DNA from: Pseudomonas sp. B28(2017)
Lineage (GTDB): Bacteria; Pseudomonadota; Gammaproteobacteria; Pseudomonadales; Pseudomonadaceae
Direction: 5' to 3'
Assembly: GCF_002113025.1 (NCBI RefSeq)
Contig: NZ_NEJH01000011.1
Location: 102,986-166,985, forward strand
Length of the DNA stretch: 64,000 nucleotides
The notes under the pieces are model-generated. The model searched no databases and was not told the DNA's origin. It saw only the letters and a list, made by a program, of their open reading frames with translations. This document shows positions 28,596 through 36,863 of this stretch, one piece after another. Both the position numbers and the translations under genes were made by a program. Numbering within the stretch: position 1 is the stretch's first letter; every line of letters starts with the position of its first letter.

Positions 28596-28927
28596 AAGCA
28601 ATTCGTCGGTTTGGGCAGGCCCGCCAGTTTCGCGGCGAGTTTGGCGGGAGTGCCTTTGAACAGTCGGTTCAGGTGCAGGCTGTTGCCTTTTTCCGGGCCG
28701 AGTTTCAGGGCCGTGTACTTGATCAACGGGCGGGTGGCCGGTGACAGCTGGAATTCGGCGTAGAAGCTGCGCAGCAGTTCGAGGATTTCCCAGTGTTCGG
28801 GCGTCAGCTCGATGGCTTCGGCAGCCGCCAGGGCACTGGCCACATCGGCAGACCAGTCACTCAGTTCGACCAGGAAACCGTCCTTGTCCAGCTCGATGGC
28901 GCGGGCGCCGACCGTCAATGCATTCAT
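28592..28927 (-). CDS. tusE: sulfurtransferase TusE (DsrC family)
   Basis: TusE (111 residues) takes sulfur from TusBCD and passes it to MnmA for 2-thiouridine in tRNA. The DsrC fold is recognised by LDKDGFLVELSDWSADVA, ELTPEHWEILELLRSFYAEF, RPLIKYT and a C-terminal Cys as the next-to-last residue (PTNCL), the sulfur carrier. Only this Cys of the DsrC pair is present, as expected for TusE. It overlaps tusB by 4 bases. Confidence 0.93.
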   Translation of the reverse strand: MNALTVGARAIELDKDGFLVELSDWSADVASALAAAEAIELTPEHWEILELLRSFYAEFQLSPATRPLIKYTALKLGPEKGNSLHLNRLFKGTPAKLAAKLAGLPKPTNCL

Positions 28928-29217
28928 AGCCAACTGTTGACCTTGTCGTAGTGAATCGACAGTTCGACGAAGGCCGGGTAATCGATGGCCTCGGCCCAGT
29001 CTGGAACCGCAAGCGCACGGGCCTGGGCATCTTCGGCCAGAACGAACAGCTTCAGGCCACGGGCGCTGAGCGCAGCGAACGCCGCGGTGCCAGGCTGCAA
29101 CGCATAGGCCGCATCACCGGACAGCAGCAAGCCGTCGTTTGCGCCGATCACGCGCAGGCAACTGGTCAGGCGTTCGTCGCCGAACGGGGAATGAGACAAC
29201 ACATGCAAAGTCGACAT
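28924..29217 (-). CDS. tusB: sulfurtransferase subunit TusB (DsrH family)
   Basis: TusB (97 residues) is one of three related subunits of the TusBCD hexamer in the tRNA thiolation relay. MSTLHVLSHSPFGDERLTSC and the DGLLLSGDAAYAL segment fit DsrH/TusB. It sits between tusC and tusE with overlapping stop and start codons on both sides. Confidence 0.92.
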   Translation of the reverse strand: MSTLHVLSHSPFGDERLTSCLRVIGANDGLLLSGDAAYALQPGTAAFAALSARGLKLFVLAEDAQARALAVPDWAEAIDYPAFVELSIHYDKVNSWL

Positions 29218-29579
29218 CAGAGGGTGATCACCTGGTCGTAACGGTCAATGAGGGCGGTGATTTCGTGGGCGGCCAACACCCGGGCTTCTTCCAGCGACAG
29301 GCCGTTGGGGTCCAGGCCGCGCCGGGTGATGCTGTCGCCGCAGGCAAACAGTTCCTCGACACCGAACATCGGCAGGGCTTGCAGGTTGGCGCTCAGGTCT
29401 TTCTGTTGCAGGACCCTGGCGTCCTGACGGGCGGCCAGCTGGAACACGCCGTCATCGAGAAACAACAGGCCAATCGGCAGATCGAAGGCCCCCCCGGCCA
29501 GTACGATATCCAGCGCTTCCCGCGCGCCCGGGCCGGACCACGGTGACTGACGGCTGATGATCAACAAGGATTTGGCCAT
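29217..29579 (-). CDS. tusC: sulfurtransferase subunit TusC (DsrF family)
   Basis: TusC (120 residues) is the DsrF-like subunit of TusBCD. KSLLIISRQSPWSGPGAREA at the start and the DLPIGLLFLDDGVFQL strand are typical. It overlaps tusB by one base and follows tusD after one base. Confidence 0.92.
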   Translation of the reverse strand: MAKSLLIISRQSPWSGPGAREALDIVLAGGAFDLPIGLLFLDDGVFQLAARQDARVLQQKDLSANLQALPMFGVEELFACGDSITRRGLDPNGLSLEEARVLAAHEITALIDRYDQVITL

Positions 29580-29580
29580 G

Positions 29581-29973
29581 TCATGCGCCTCCGAAACAGA
29601 TCAGGCGGTCGGCATCCTGCGCCGCGTCATGCAATTGGCCGAGGCCGGACAATTCCCACGGCGCATCGACGGCAACAGCTTCGCGTTGATAGCGCCTGGC
29701 TTCTTCCTCGTTCAACACGCCACGACGCAGGGCGGCGGCGATGCACACTACGCCATCGAGTTGATGGTCGCTGACAAAGGTGCGCCATTGCCTGGGCAAG
29801 TCCGGTTCATCCTGGGGCGTGACCACGCTGGTGGAGGCGTTGTAGACGCCGTCCTGATAGAAAAACAGCCGGACAATCTCGTGCCCGCCGGCCAGCGCCG
29901 CTTGGGCGAACAGCAAGGCGCGGCGCGAGGAGGGCGCATGGGCGGCGGAAAACACGGCGATGGCGAACTTCAT
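29581..29973 (-). CDS. tusD: sulfurtransferase subunit TusD (DsrE family)
   Basis: TusD (130 residues) carries the active Cys of the complex: C77 in LDGVVCIAAALRRGV matches E. coli Cys78. It receives persulfide sulfur, through TusA in E. coli. FFYQDGVYNAS is a DsrE signature. The start MKFAIAVFSAAHAPSSRRAL is the family start; an extension upstream was rejected. It is the first gene of tusDCBE-ybiB. Confidence 0.93.
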   Translation of the reverse strand: MKFAIAVFSAAHAPSSRRALLFAQAALAGGHEIVRLFFYQDGVYNASTSVVTPQDEPDLPRQWRTFVSDHQLDGVVCIAAALRRGVLNEEEARRYQREAVAVDAPWELSGLGQLHDAAQDADRLICFGGA

Positions 29974-30050
29974 GACGGACTCGATCAGCAAGACTGCGGC
30001 CATGATAATGCTTTCTGGACGGGGCGGCTAAATGGATGTTGGCTGCACTG

Positions 30051-30121
30051 GCCTTCGCGAGCAAGCCCGCTCCCACACAATAGTGGAGATCAAATGTGGG
30101 AGCGGGCTTGCTCGCGAAGGC
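30051..30121. repeat. REPIN upstream of tusD
   Basis: Perfect 27-bp inverted arms at 30051-30077 and 30095-30121 (GCCTTCGCGAGCAAGCCCGC..) around a 17-base loop. Confidence 0.9.
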
Positions 30122-30147
30122 GATCTGAAGTGCAGACTTGAACCCGG

Positions 30148-30477
30148 CTACGGCGCTATCCCATACAAATCGCAGTATTCCAGCCAATCCATCCCGGCCA
30201 TCTCCGCCACTTCGCGGTGCACTTCACGGCGCTGGATTTCATAGTCCTGCGGCGTGGCAGCAGTCAATTGCAGGGTCAGCTCCCAGGCAAACAAACCTTG
30301 CCGTTCTGCCTCGGCCTCGAAGGCCTCATGCAAACGCTCGTCGCGGTACTGCGCCGGGGTTTCACCCTTGGCCTGCGCCTGCAGCGGGTTGAGGTTGTCG
30401 AGTTCGTCGCGCAACTCGGGGCGTTCGTCGAGAAACCGCTTCAGTGCCTGCTCATGTTGCTGCTCGGTTGCCGCCAT
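30148..30477 (-). CDS. DUF6388-like small protein
   Basis: This 109-residue, Glu/Gln-rich cytoplasmic helical protein of unknown function starts MAATEQQHEQALKRFLDERP and contains EAFEAEAERQGLFAWELTLQ and EVHREVAEMAGMDWLEYCDL. The pattern resembles Pseudomonas proteins grouped as DUF6388, from memory. The ATG has AAAGGA 8 bases upstream. A longer in-frame extension runs through a REP and another gene and was rejected. Confidence 0.7.
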   Translation of the reverse strand: MAATEQQHEQALKRFLDERPELRDELDNLNPLQAQAKGETPAQYRDERLHEAFEAEAERQGLFAWELTLQLTAATPQDYEIQRREVHREVAEMAGMDWLEYCDLYGIAP

Positions 30478-30569
30478 GGTCGTTCCTTTGCTGGGGTTTG
30501 TTGCAGTAAAGCAGAACGATGCAGCTTGCCACAGTGATAAAGTCCGCTTTTTCCTGATGAGTGAATGCA

Positions 30570-30920
30570 ATGCGAATTCTGATGGTGGCGCTGGCCGTGA
30601 CTTTGCTGGCGGGATGCGCTGGCTCGGCAATGAACGATGCCCGCACCAAGGCCCCGTACAAGACCCTGAACTCGGAAAAGCCGGCAAAAGACGTCGCCCG
30701 GTGCGTGCAGTTTTCCTGGCAGGACGAGGCCGTGTTCGGAGTCGATGCCGCTGCCTATCTGCAAGCTGGCGAGAAGGGCGGCACGACCGTTTACACCCGT
30801 TCGGCGGAGTCCTTCGTCGACGTGACCAGCGATGCCTCGGGCACGGTATTGAGCTATTACGCACAGAAGGATGATTTCGTGGCCAAGCGCCGGCTGGCGG
30901 CGTTGGCGACCTGTCTGTGA
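30570..30920 (+). CDS. small lipoprotein of unknown function
   Basis: The 116-residue protein has a lipoprotein signal peptide with lipobox LLAGC (Cys16), so it is probably membrane-anchored from the periplasmic side. The mature part has one conserved-looking ARCVQFSWQDEAVFGVDAAA region and ends RRLAALATCL, with Cys residues that could pair. An in-frame GTG three codons upstream is possible. No family recognised. Confidence 0.7.
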   Translation: MRILMVALAVTLLAGCAGSAMNDARTKAPYKTLNSEKPAKDVARCVQFSWQDEAVFGVDAAAYLQAGEKGGTTVYTRSAESFVDVTSDASGTVLSYYAQKDDFVAKRRLAALATCL

Positions 30921-30944
30921 CCTGAAAGCTCGATGCATTGCTCT

Positions 30945-31048
30945 TGTGGGAGCGGGCTTGCTCCGGGCGGCGATCCGACGAAGGCGGTCGAATAGTCGAC
31001 ATGGATTTTGAATGTTCCGGCCTCATCGCGAGCAAGCTCGCTCCTACA
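30945..31048. repeat. REPIN, left arm diverged
   Basis: Left arm TGTGGGAGCGGGCTTGCTCC and right arm ATCGCGAGCAAGCTCGCTCC around a spacer of about 60 bp. Confidence 0.75.
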
Positions 31049-31065
31049 GGGGGGATTTGTGTTGA

Positions 31066-31491
31066 TCAGTAAGTCAGGCGCTTCTGGAAGAAAAAATGCT
31101 TGTGGCCCGGCGGATAGTCGGCAATGTGCCCGAACTCGCTGTAGCCACACTTCCTGTAGAACGCCGGCGCCTGGAATTCAAAGGTGTCGAGCCAGAGCCC
31201 GACGCAGCGCCGTTCCCGCGCCAGGTCCTCGGCCATCCGCATCAGTTTCGAACCCAGGCCCTGTCCTCGCGACTGTTCCGGCACCACCAGCAAGTCGATG
31301 TACAACCACTGGTAAAACAATCGACCATGCAGGCCGCCGAGGATTTCGTCGTTGTCGTCGCGCACCAGCAAGGCGATGTGCTCGGGCACGTTGCCTTCGG
31401 CCTTCGAGCCGTTGTACGCGCGCAATGGCTTGAGGATGGCCTGGCGTTGTTCTTCCGTGGGGTTTTGCGACAGTTCGATACGCAGGTTCAT
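31066..31491 (-). CDS. GNAT acetyltransferase
   Basis: A 141-residue GNAT protein. The acetyl-CoA loop is VVPEQSRGQGLGSKLMRMAE, which contains the classic Q-x-x-G-x-G/A pattern (SRGQGLG), and APAFYRKCGYSEFG is the C-terminal family motif. The substrate is unknown. Start ATG at 31491 (MNLRIELSQN) was preferred; an ATG four codons earlier also lacks a good ribosome site. Confidence 0.8.
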   Translation of the reverse strand: MNLRIELSQNPTEEQRQAILKPLRAYNGSKAEGNVPEHIALLVRDDNDEILGGLHGRLFYQWLYIDLLVVPEQSRGQGLGSKLMRMAEDLARERRCVGLWLDTFEFQAPAFYRKCGYSEFGHIADYPPGHKHFFFQKRLTY

Positions 31492-31637
31492 GGCTATATC
31501 CATATGGCATTGAAGCCGCAGCCTATCCCGGTTGCAGCGATTGTTCCATCCCCGGAAAAGTTGAACCGTCGCCAGCGCCCAGCTGTCCTTCCTTAAGACG
31601 CGTCACCCCAGGACGCAGCTGATGAGGACATTGCCCT

Positions 31638-32075
31638 GTGAACATTTTTGAAGCCTTGCGCGAAAGCCATGAACGCCAACGGACCTATGCCAGGGCGCTG
31701 ATCCATACCAGCGGCGATACGCCTGAGCGGGTCGAGGCGTACAAGCAACTCAAGTCTGAATTGCAGGCTCACGCCACCGCCGAAGAGCGGCATTTCTACA
31801 TTCCGCTGATGGCGTTCGACAACGGTGTCGACCTCAGCCGTCATGCCATCTGCGAACATCACGAAATGGACGAAATGATGGAGGCGCTGGACGACACCGA
31901 GATGTCCAGTGCGGCCTGGCTGGCGACCGCTAAAAAGCTCTCGGAGAAGGTTCATCACCATCTACGGGAAGAAGAACAGAAGTTCTTTCAAATGGCCGGC
32001 AAACTGCTCGACGACAAACAGAAAGAGGCGTTGGCCGGACAGTATGAGAAGGAGTACAAGGCGCAGCTTGCTTGA
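31638..32075 (+). CDS. hemerythrin HHE-domain protein
   Basis: A 145-residue four-helix protein with the spaced His/Glu iron ligands of the HHE family: ESHERQ (H11 region), ATAEERHFYIPL, ICEHHEMDEMM and KVHHHLREEEQKFF. Such proteins bind a di-iron centre and act in oxygen, nitric oxide or stress sensing. The start is a GTG. It stands alone between two unrelated genes. Confidence 0.88.
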   Translation: MNIFEALRESHERQRTYARALIHTSGDTPERVEAYKQLKSELQAHATAEERHFYIPLMAFDNGVDLSRHAICEHHEMDEMMEALDDTEMSSAAWLATAKKLSEKVHHHLREEEQKFFQMAGKLLDDKQKEALAGQYEKEYKAQLA

Positions 32076-32141
32076 GGGGGCAAACGCTGTTCTTTTTCAC
32101 TTATCATGTGCACCCTCAGACCAATAACAGGATGTGTTGTC

Positions 32142-32735
32142 ATGTCGAACACGGCCGAACGGGTCAACATCGTCGAGTCTCAGGTGTTGTCCCACGACTG
32201 GTACCTGCTCAAGAAAATCACCTTCGATTACCAACGCAACAACGGCGAGTGGCAACGCCAGACCCGGGAAGTCTACGACCGTGGCAATGGTGCGGCGATT
32301 CTCCTCTACAACCGCGAAAAGCGAACCGTGGTACTGACCCGGCAATTTCGCCTGCCGGTGTTCGTCAACGGTCACGACGGGCTGTTGATCGAAGTGGCAG
32401 CGGGGCTGCTGGAAGGCGCGGCGCCTGAAGACCGCATCCGCGATGAGGCGGAGGAGGAGACGGGGTATCGCGTGCACCATGTGCAGAAGGTATTCGAGGC
32501 GTACATGAGCCCGGGATCGGTGACGGAAAAGTTGCACTTCTTCATTGCCGAATACGACGCGAAGTCGAAGGTCAGCGCCGGCGGCGGGCTGGAGGCGGAA
32601 ACCGAGGAGCTCGAAGTGCTGGAGTGGGCGTTCGGGGACGCGCTCGAAGCGTTTTACCGTGGCGAGATCTGCGACGCCAAGACCATCATGCTGTTGCAGT
32701 ATGCGGCGATGAAAAACCTCTTCTCCCAGGCATGA
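32142..32735 (+). CDS. nudK: GDP-mannose pyrophosphatase NudK
   Basis: This 197-residue NUDIX enzyme resembles E. coli NudK, which splits GDP-mannose. The box reads GLLEGAAPEDRIRDEAEEET followed by GY. The catalytic EAxEE core is intact, but the first box Glu of the consensus is Ala and the usual Arg is Asp. The N-terminal REVYDRGNGAAILLYN and ..TRQFRLPVFVNGHDG match the NudK dimer region. Start ATG at 32142. Its stop abuts the stop of the convergent ogt gene. Confidence 0.88.
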   Translation: MSNTAERVNIVESQVLSHDWYLLKKITFDYQRNNGEWQRQTREVYDRGNGAAILLYNREKRTVVLTRQFRLPVFVNGHDGLLIEVAAGLLEGAAPEDRIRDEAEEETGYRVHHVQKVFEAYMSPGSVTEKLHFFIAEYDAKSKVSAGGGLEAETEELEVLEWAFGDALEAFYRGEICDAKTIMLLQYAAMKNLFSQA

Positions 32736-33248
32736 TCAAAAGCCTGGCAGGCGTGCCGTGCCGGGCCATTGTCCACCTTCCAGCGTCAGCAACAACTCCT
32801 TCGCCTCAAGTCCACCGGCAAACCCGGTGAGCTTGCCCGATGCGCCAATCACTCGGTGACACGGTGCCACGATCGAAATCGGGTTCTTGCCATTCGCCGC
32901 ACCCACGGCCCTGACCGCCGCCGGGTTGCCGATCTGTTCGGCGATCTGGCTGTAGCTGCGGGTCTCGCCGAACGGGATGGTCAGCAGCGCCGCCCAGACC
33001 TGCTTCTGAAATTCCGTGCCGGCAAAATCCAGTTCCAGTTCGAAGCGTTCGCGGGTGCCGGAAAAATATTCGCGCAACTGCGCAGCCGTGCGCACCAGGA
33101 TCGGGTTGTCCGGCGCTTCGCTCATCGGACCGAGGCGCACCCGGCCGGGTTTGTCGTTTTCCCAGAGGATGGCCGCCAGTCGTGAGCCGTTCGCGACCAG
33201 CTTCAACTCGCCGACCGGGGAAGCCACGGTGATGCAGGTATAGGTCAT
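32736..33248 (-). CDS. ogt: methylated-DNA-protein cysteine methyltransferase
   Basis: This 170-residue suicide enzyme removes methyl groups from O6-methylguanine in DNA. The active-site Cys is in the invariant PCHRV motif (SIVAPCHRVIGASGKLTGFAG-like context). FQKQVWAALLTIPFGET and AVRAVGAANGKNP are standard. The N-terminal regulatory Ada domain is absent, so it is the Ogt type. The start MTYTCITVASPVGEL was taken; an upstream extension was rejected. Confidence 0.94.
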   Translation of the reverse strand: MTYTCITVASPVGELKLVANGSRLAAILWENDKPGRVRLGPMSEAPDNPILVRTAAQLREYFSGTRERFELELDFAGTEFQKQVWAALLTIPFGETRSYSQIAEQIGNPAAVRAVGAANGKNPISIVAPCHRVIGASGKLTGFAGGLEAKELLLTLEGGQWPGTARLPGF

Positions 33249-33384
33249 GTCAGGGCTCGCGCGAAATGGCTTAACAGGCGTTAAGGATACTGTCTCGACG
33301 GGGAGGCGCAATACGTAATCCCGACCATACTTGGCTACGGCTTTTGAAGCGTTTTCCTACGAAATAACAAGAAGAGACCGACTC

Positions 33385-35112
33385 ATGAAGTACGAACCTT
33401 TTGCCAAGTCGCTGATTGCGACCTCATTGGCACTCAGCTGCCTGACCACCCATGCCGCTTCCGTGGCCCCGGCTACCGGGGAAAACGGCATGGTGGTCAC
33501 GGCCCAGCACCTGGCCAGCCATGTGGGCGTGGATGTGCTCAAGAACGGCGGCAACGCCGTCGATGCGGCGGTCGCGGTCGGCTATGCGCTGGCGGTGGTC
33601 TATCCCGCTGCCGGCAACCTCGGTGGCGGCGGTTTCATGACCATTCAACTGGCGGACGGGCGCAAGACCTTCCTCGACTTCCGTGAAAAAGCGCCGCTGG
33701 CCGCCACCGCCAACATGTACCTGGACAAGGAGGGCAACGTCGTTCCCGATTTGAGTACCCGTGGCCACCTGGCCGTGGGTGTGCCGGGCACGGTGTCGGG
33801 CATGGAACTGGCGCTGTCCAAGTACGGCACCAAACCGCGCAAGGAAATCATCGCCCCGGCCATCAAACTCGCTGAAGACGGTTTCGTGCTGGAGCAGGGC
33901 GACGTCGATCTGCTGGACTACGCCACCGACATGTTCAAGAAGGACATCAAGGATTCCGGCTCGATCTTCCTCAGCAACGGCGAACCGATGCAGGTCGGCC
34001 AGAAACTGGTGCAAAAGGACCTGAGCAAGACCCTGCGGGAAATCTCCGAGAAGGGTGCCGACGGTTTCTATAAAGGCTGGGTGGCTGACGCCATCGTCAC
34101 CTCCAGCCAGGCCAACAAGGGCATCATCACCCAGGCCGACCTCGACAAATACAAGACCCGCGAACTGGCGCCCATCGAGTGTGACTACCGTGGCTACCAC
34201 GTGATCTCGGCACCACCGCCAAGCTCCGGTGGCGTGGTGATCTGCGAGATCATGAACATCCTCGAAGGCTATCCGATGAAGGACCTGGGCTACCACTCGG
34301 CCCAGGGTATGCACTATCAGATCGAGGCGATGCGCCACGCCTATGTGGACCGCAACAGCTACCTCGGCGATCCGGATTTCGTGAAGAACCCGATTGCCCA
34401 CCTGCTGGATAAAAACTACGCGACCAAGCTGCGCGAAGCGATCAAGCCGCAAAAGGCCGCGGTATCCAGCGAACTCAAGCCCGGTGTAGCCCCCCATGAA
34501 GGCAACAACACCACGCATTACTCCATCGTCGACAAATGGGGCAACGCGGTGTCGGTGACCTACACCCTCAACGACTGGTTCGGTGCCGGCGTGATGGCGA
34601 GCAAGACCGGGGTCATCCTCAACGATGAAATGGACGACTTCACCTCGAAAATCGGCGTGCCGAACATGTACGGCCTGGTGCAGGGCGAGGCCAATGCCAT
34701 CGCACCCGGCAAGGCGCCGCTGTCGTCCATGAGCCCGACCATCGTCACCAAGGACGGCAAAGTGGTGATGGTGGTCGGCACTCCGGGGGGCAGCCGCATC
34801 ATCACCGCGACCTTGCTGACCATGCTTAACGTGATCGACTACGGCATGAACATCCAGGAAGCGGTGGATGCGCCGCGTTTCCATCAACAGTGGCTGCCGG
34901 AGGAGACCAATCTGGAAGCCTTCACCACCAGCCCGGACACGGTGAAAATCCTCGAAAGCTGGGGGCACAAGTTTACCGGTCCGCAGGACGCCAACCACCT
35001 GGCGGCGATCCTGGTCGGCGCGCCATCCCTGGGTGGCAAACCGGTAGGCAAGAACCGTTTCTATGGGGCCAACGATCCTCGGCGCAATACCGGGTTGTCG
35101 CTGGGTTATTGA
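33385..35112 (+). CDS. ggt: gamma-glutamyltranspeptidase
   Basis: Ggt (575 residues) hydrolyses glutathione and gamma-glutamyl compounds in the periplasm. A signal peptide (MKYEPFAKSLIATSLALS..HAA) leads the protein. It cleaves itself before T376 in GNNTTHYSIVD, which becomes the catalytic residue. NGGNAVDAAVAVGYALAVVY, the substrate Arg in FREKAP, and the late GGSRIITATLL motif are present. It is a single gene with its own 5' region. Confidence 0.95.
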   Translation: MKYEPFAKSLIATSLALSCLTTHAASVAPATGENGMVVTAQHLASHVGVDVLKNGGNAVDAAVAVGYALAVVYPAAGNLGGGGFMTIQLADGRKTFLDFREKAPLAATANMYLDKEGNVVPDLSTRGHLAVGVPGTVSGMELALSKYGTKPRKEIIAPAIKLAEDGFVLEQGDVDLLDYATDMFKKDIKDSGSIFLSNGEPMQVGQKLVQKDLSKTLREISEKGADGFYKGWVADAIVTSSQANKGIITQADLDKYKTRELAPIECDYRGYHVISAPPPSSGGVVICEIMNILEGYPMKDLGYHSAQGMHYQIEAMRHAYVDRNSYLGDPDFVKNPIAHLLDKNYATKLREAIKPQKAAVSSELKPGVAPHEGNNTTHYSIVDKWGNAVSVTYTLNDWFGAGVMASKTGVILNDEMDDFTSKIGVPNMYGLVQGEANAIAPGKAPLSSMSPTIVTKDGKVVMVVGTPGGSRIITATLLTMLNVIDYGMNIQEAVDAPRFHQQWLPEETNLEAFTTSPDTVKILESWGHKFTGPQDANHLAAILVGAPSLGGKPVGKNRFYGANDPRRNTGLSLGY

Positions 35113-35181
35113 GGGTTGTGTCTGGAGGGGGACGGGCTTATGTTCGTCCCCTGATCCCTCGACATATCAAGGAAAGAAATC

Positions 35182-35715
35182 ATGACCACTGCGTTATTGA
35201 TCATCGACGTCCAGCAGGCTTTATGTTCCGGTGAGTACGAGTGCTTCGAGATCAGGCGCGTCATCGACACCATCAACGCTCTCAGTGCCCGGGCTAGAAA
35301 GTCCGGCGTTCCGGTGGTGCTCATCCAGCACGAAGAAGAGGGTGATCTGTTGAAACACGGTGCCCCAGGCTGGCAACTGGCCGAAGGGCTGGAAACGTCG
35401 CCCAAGGATCATCGCGTGCGCAAGACTGCCGGCGATTCGTTCTATCAGACCAACCTGCAACGGTTGTTGCCGGTACAGGACTTCGAAAGGCTGGTCATCT
35501 GCGGCCTGCAAACCGATTACTGTGTGAATGCAACCCTGCGTCAGGCGCATCAAATGGGGTATGACGTGGTGCTGGCCGCCGACGCGCATTCCACCATCGA
35601 CAATGGCAATACCACTGCCGAAGACATCATTGCCCAGCACAACAAGGATTGGGCCGACCTGAGCGGTTCGGTGGCGCGGATCGATGTGGTCCCGGCTGCT
35701 GAAATCCGCTTCTGA
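35182..35715 (+). CDS. isochorismatase-family cysteine hydrolase
   Basis: A 177-residue Rossmann-like hydrolase with the triad Asp in LLIIDVQQALCSGE, Lys in RVRKTAGDSF and Cys in GLQTDYCVNATLRQ. The cis-peptide-like GLQTD precedes the Cys. Members act on amides such as nicotinamide, ureides or N-carbamoyl compounds; the substrate here is unknown. It lies beside the LysR/NCS1/nitrilase island but is convergent with lysR. Confidence 0.88.
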   Translation: MTTALLIIDVQQALCSGEYECFEIRRVIDTINALSARARKSGVPVVLIQHEEEGDLLKHGAPGWQLAEGLETSPKDHRVRKTAGDSFYQTNLQRLLPVQDFERLVICGLQTDYCVNATLRQAHQMGYDVVLAADAHSTIDNGNTTAEDIIAQHNKDWADLSGSVARIDVVPAAEIRF

Positions 35716-35731
35716 TAACACCATTACGCCC

Positions 35732-35767
35732 CCCTTGTAGGAGCGAGCAGGCTCGCTCCTACAAGGG
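35732..35767. repeat. REP palindrome overlapping lysR stop
   Basis: A perfect 17-bp inverted repeat (CCCTTGTAGGAGCGAGC and its inverse) has a 2-base centre. The TAG stop of the minus-strand lysR lies inside the right arm. It can serve as a hairpin between two convergent genes. Confidence 0.8.
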
Positions 35768-36664
35768 TGAACCGAAAATCTCGATCAGCTCGTTCAGGAA
35801 CGCACTCACCAGATCTCGCTGCCGCGAGGAATGCCGCACCGCCGCATGAAAGCTCACTTCATAGCGCAGCAGATCCGGGTTCAGCGGGTGCAACTGCCCC
35901 AGCTGTTCATGGCGAGTCGCGTAGTGCTGCGGCAGAAATCCCAGGTGCTGGCCGGATAGAATCAGCAGGGCCGCGCCGTCCATGCTGTCGGTGAGCACAG
36001 TCAGGCGCTCGATGGAGGTGGGGGCCGGCATTTCCGGCAGCGGATGGCTCGGCCAGACCCAGTCAAACCCGCTGACATCTTCGCGGGTCAGCGCGCCGAC
36101 CTGGTCGAACAGCGGGTGCGAGGTCGCGCAGTACGCAATCTGGGTTTCCGGGAACAGCGGGAAATAATCGATGCTGGGCAAGCGGTGCCAGAAGTAACCG
36201 ATGGCCAGGTCGATATGGCCGTTGATGATTTTTTCTTCCAGCAGGGATGACGACAGCTCGGTGAAATGGAAGTACAGCCCCTCGTGCCGAGCCCGCAAAC
36301 GGGCAATGGCCAGGCCGATTTTCCTGTTCGCCACCGGGTCGATTTGCCCTAGCAAACCGATGTTGATATTGCCCGAGACTTTGCGGTTGATGTGCTGCAC
36401 TTCAACCCGGAAACCCTCGGCCGCCGCCAGCAGACGTCGGGCCGCCTCAATGAACTGAGTGCCTTTGGGCGTGACCGAAAACCCGCCGCGTCCGCGTTCG
36501 CACAAGCGGAAACCGACCCGCGCTTCCAGCGTCGCCAGTTGCGCGCTGATCGTGGGTTGCGTGGTGTTGAGGGCGGTTTGGGCCGCCGAGATGCCGCCTG
36601 CTTCGACGACGGTCAGAAATACCCGGATCAGACGCAGATCCAGCTCCGTTACAGTTCCCAGCAT
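35759..36664 (-). CDS. LysR-family regulator of the NCS1/nitrilase genes
   Basis: A 301-residue LysR regulator with the N-terminal winged HTH (residues about 8-66: LRLIRVFLTVVEAGGISAAQ, then STISAQL-type TQPTISAQLATLE). The C-terminal ligand domain contains IDLAIGYFWHRLPSIDYFPL. It is divergent from the permease gene with an operator-like palindrome between, so it most likely controls that operon. It resembles the second LysR at 51357-52271 in the HTH and in residues such as CERGRGGF versus CQRGRSGF. Confidence 0.92.
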   Translation of the reverse strand: MLGTVTELDLRLIRVFLTVVEAGGISAAQTALNTTQPTISAQLATLEARVGFRLCERGRGGFSVTPKGTQFIEAARRLLAAAEGFRVEVQHINRKVSGNINIGLLGQIDPVANRKIGLAIARLRARHEGLYFHFTELSSSLLEEKIINGHIDLAIGYFWHRLPSIDYFPLFPETQIAYCATSHPLFDQVGALTREDVSGFDWVWPSHPLPEMPAPTSIERLTVLTDSMDGAALLILSGQHLGFLPQHYATRHEQLGQLHPLNPDLLRYEVSFHAAVRHSSRQRDLVSAFLNELIEIFGSPL

Positions 36665-36681
36665 GGGGGCTCCCGATTTTC

Positions 36682-36709
36682 GTTCACATAGATGCTGATC
36701 TATGTGAAC
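36682..36709. promoter_or_regulatory. 12+12 bp perfect inverted repeat, likely LysR operator
   Basis: GTTCACATAGAT and ATCTATGTGAAC are separated by GCTG. The repeat starts 18 bases upstream of the lysR ATG and lies about 155 bases before the permease ATG. It contains the T-N11-A pattern that LysR proteins bind. Confidence 0.65.
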
Positions 36710-36863
36710 AGTGTGCCTGCGATATTTTACTGCCAGAACTCACGCCCTACATTGCCGTGAAACCAGCGTCATCGTCAGCTTTTTCTGGAGTTTCACCTGA
36801 ACTGGACGTCGTAGCGAGCGCTGTATCCACAAAAACAACAAACAACAGCATAGGAACAATCGT

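Noticed and set aside
30478..31035. N-terminal extension of the DUF6388-like gene
   Set aside because: It would run through the REPIN and the lipoprotein gene; the internal ATG has a good ribosome site.
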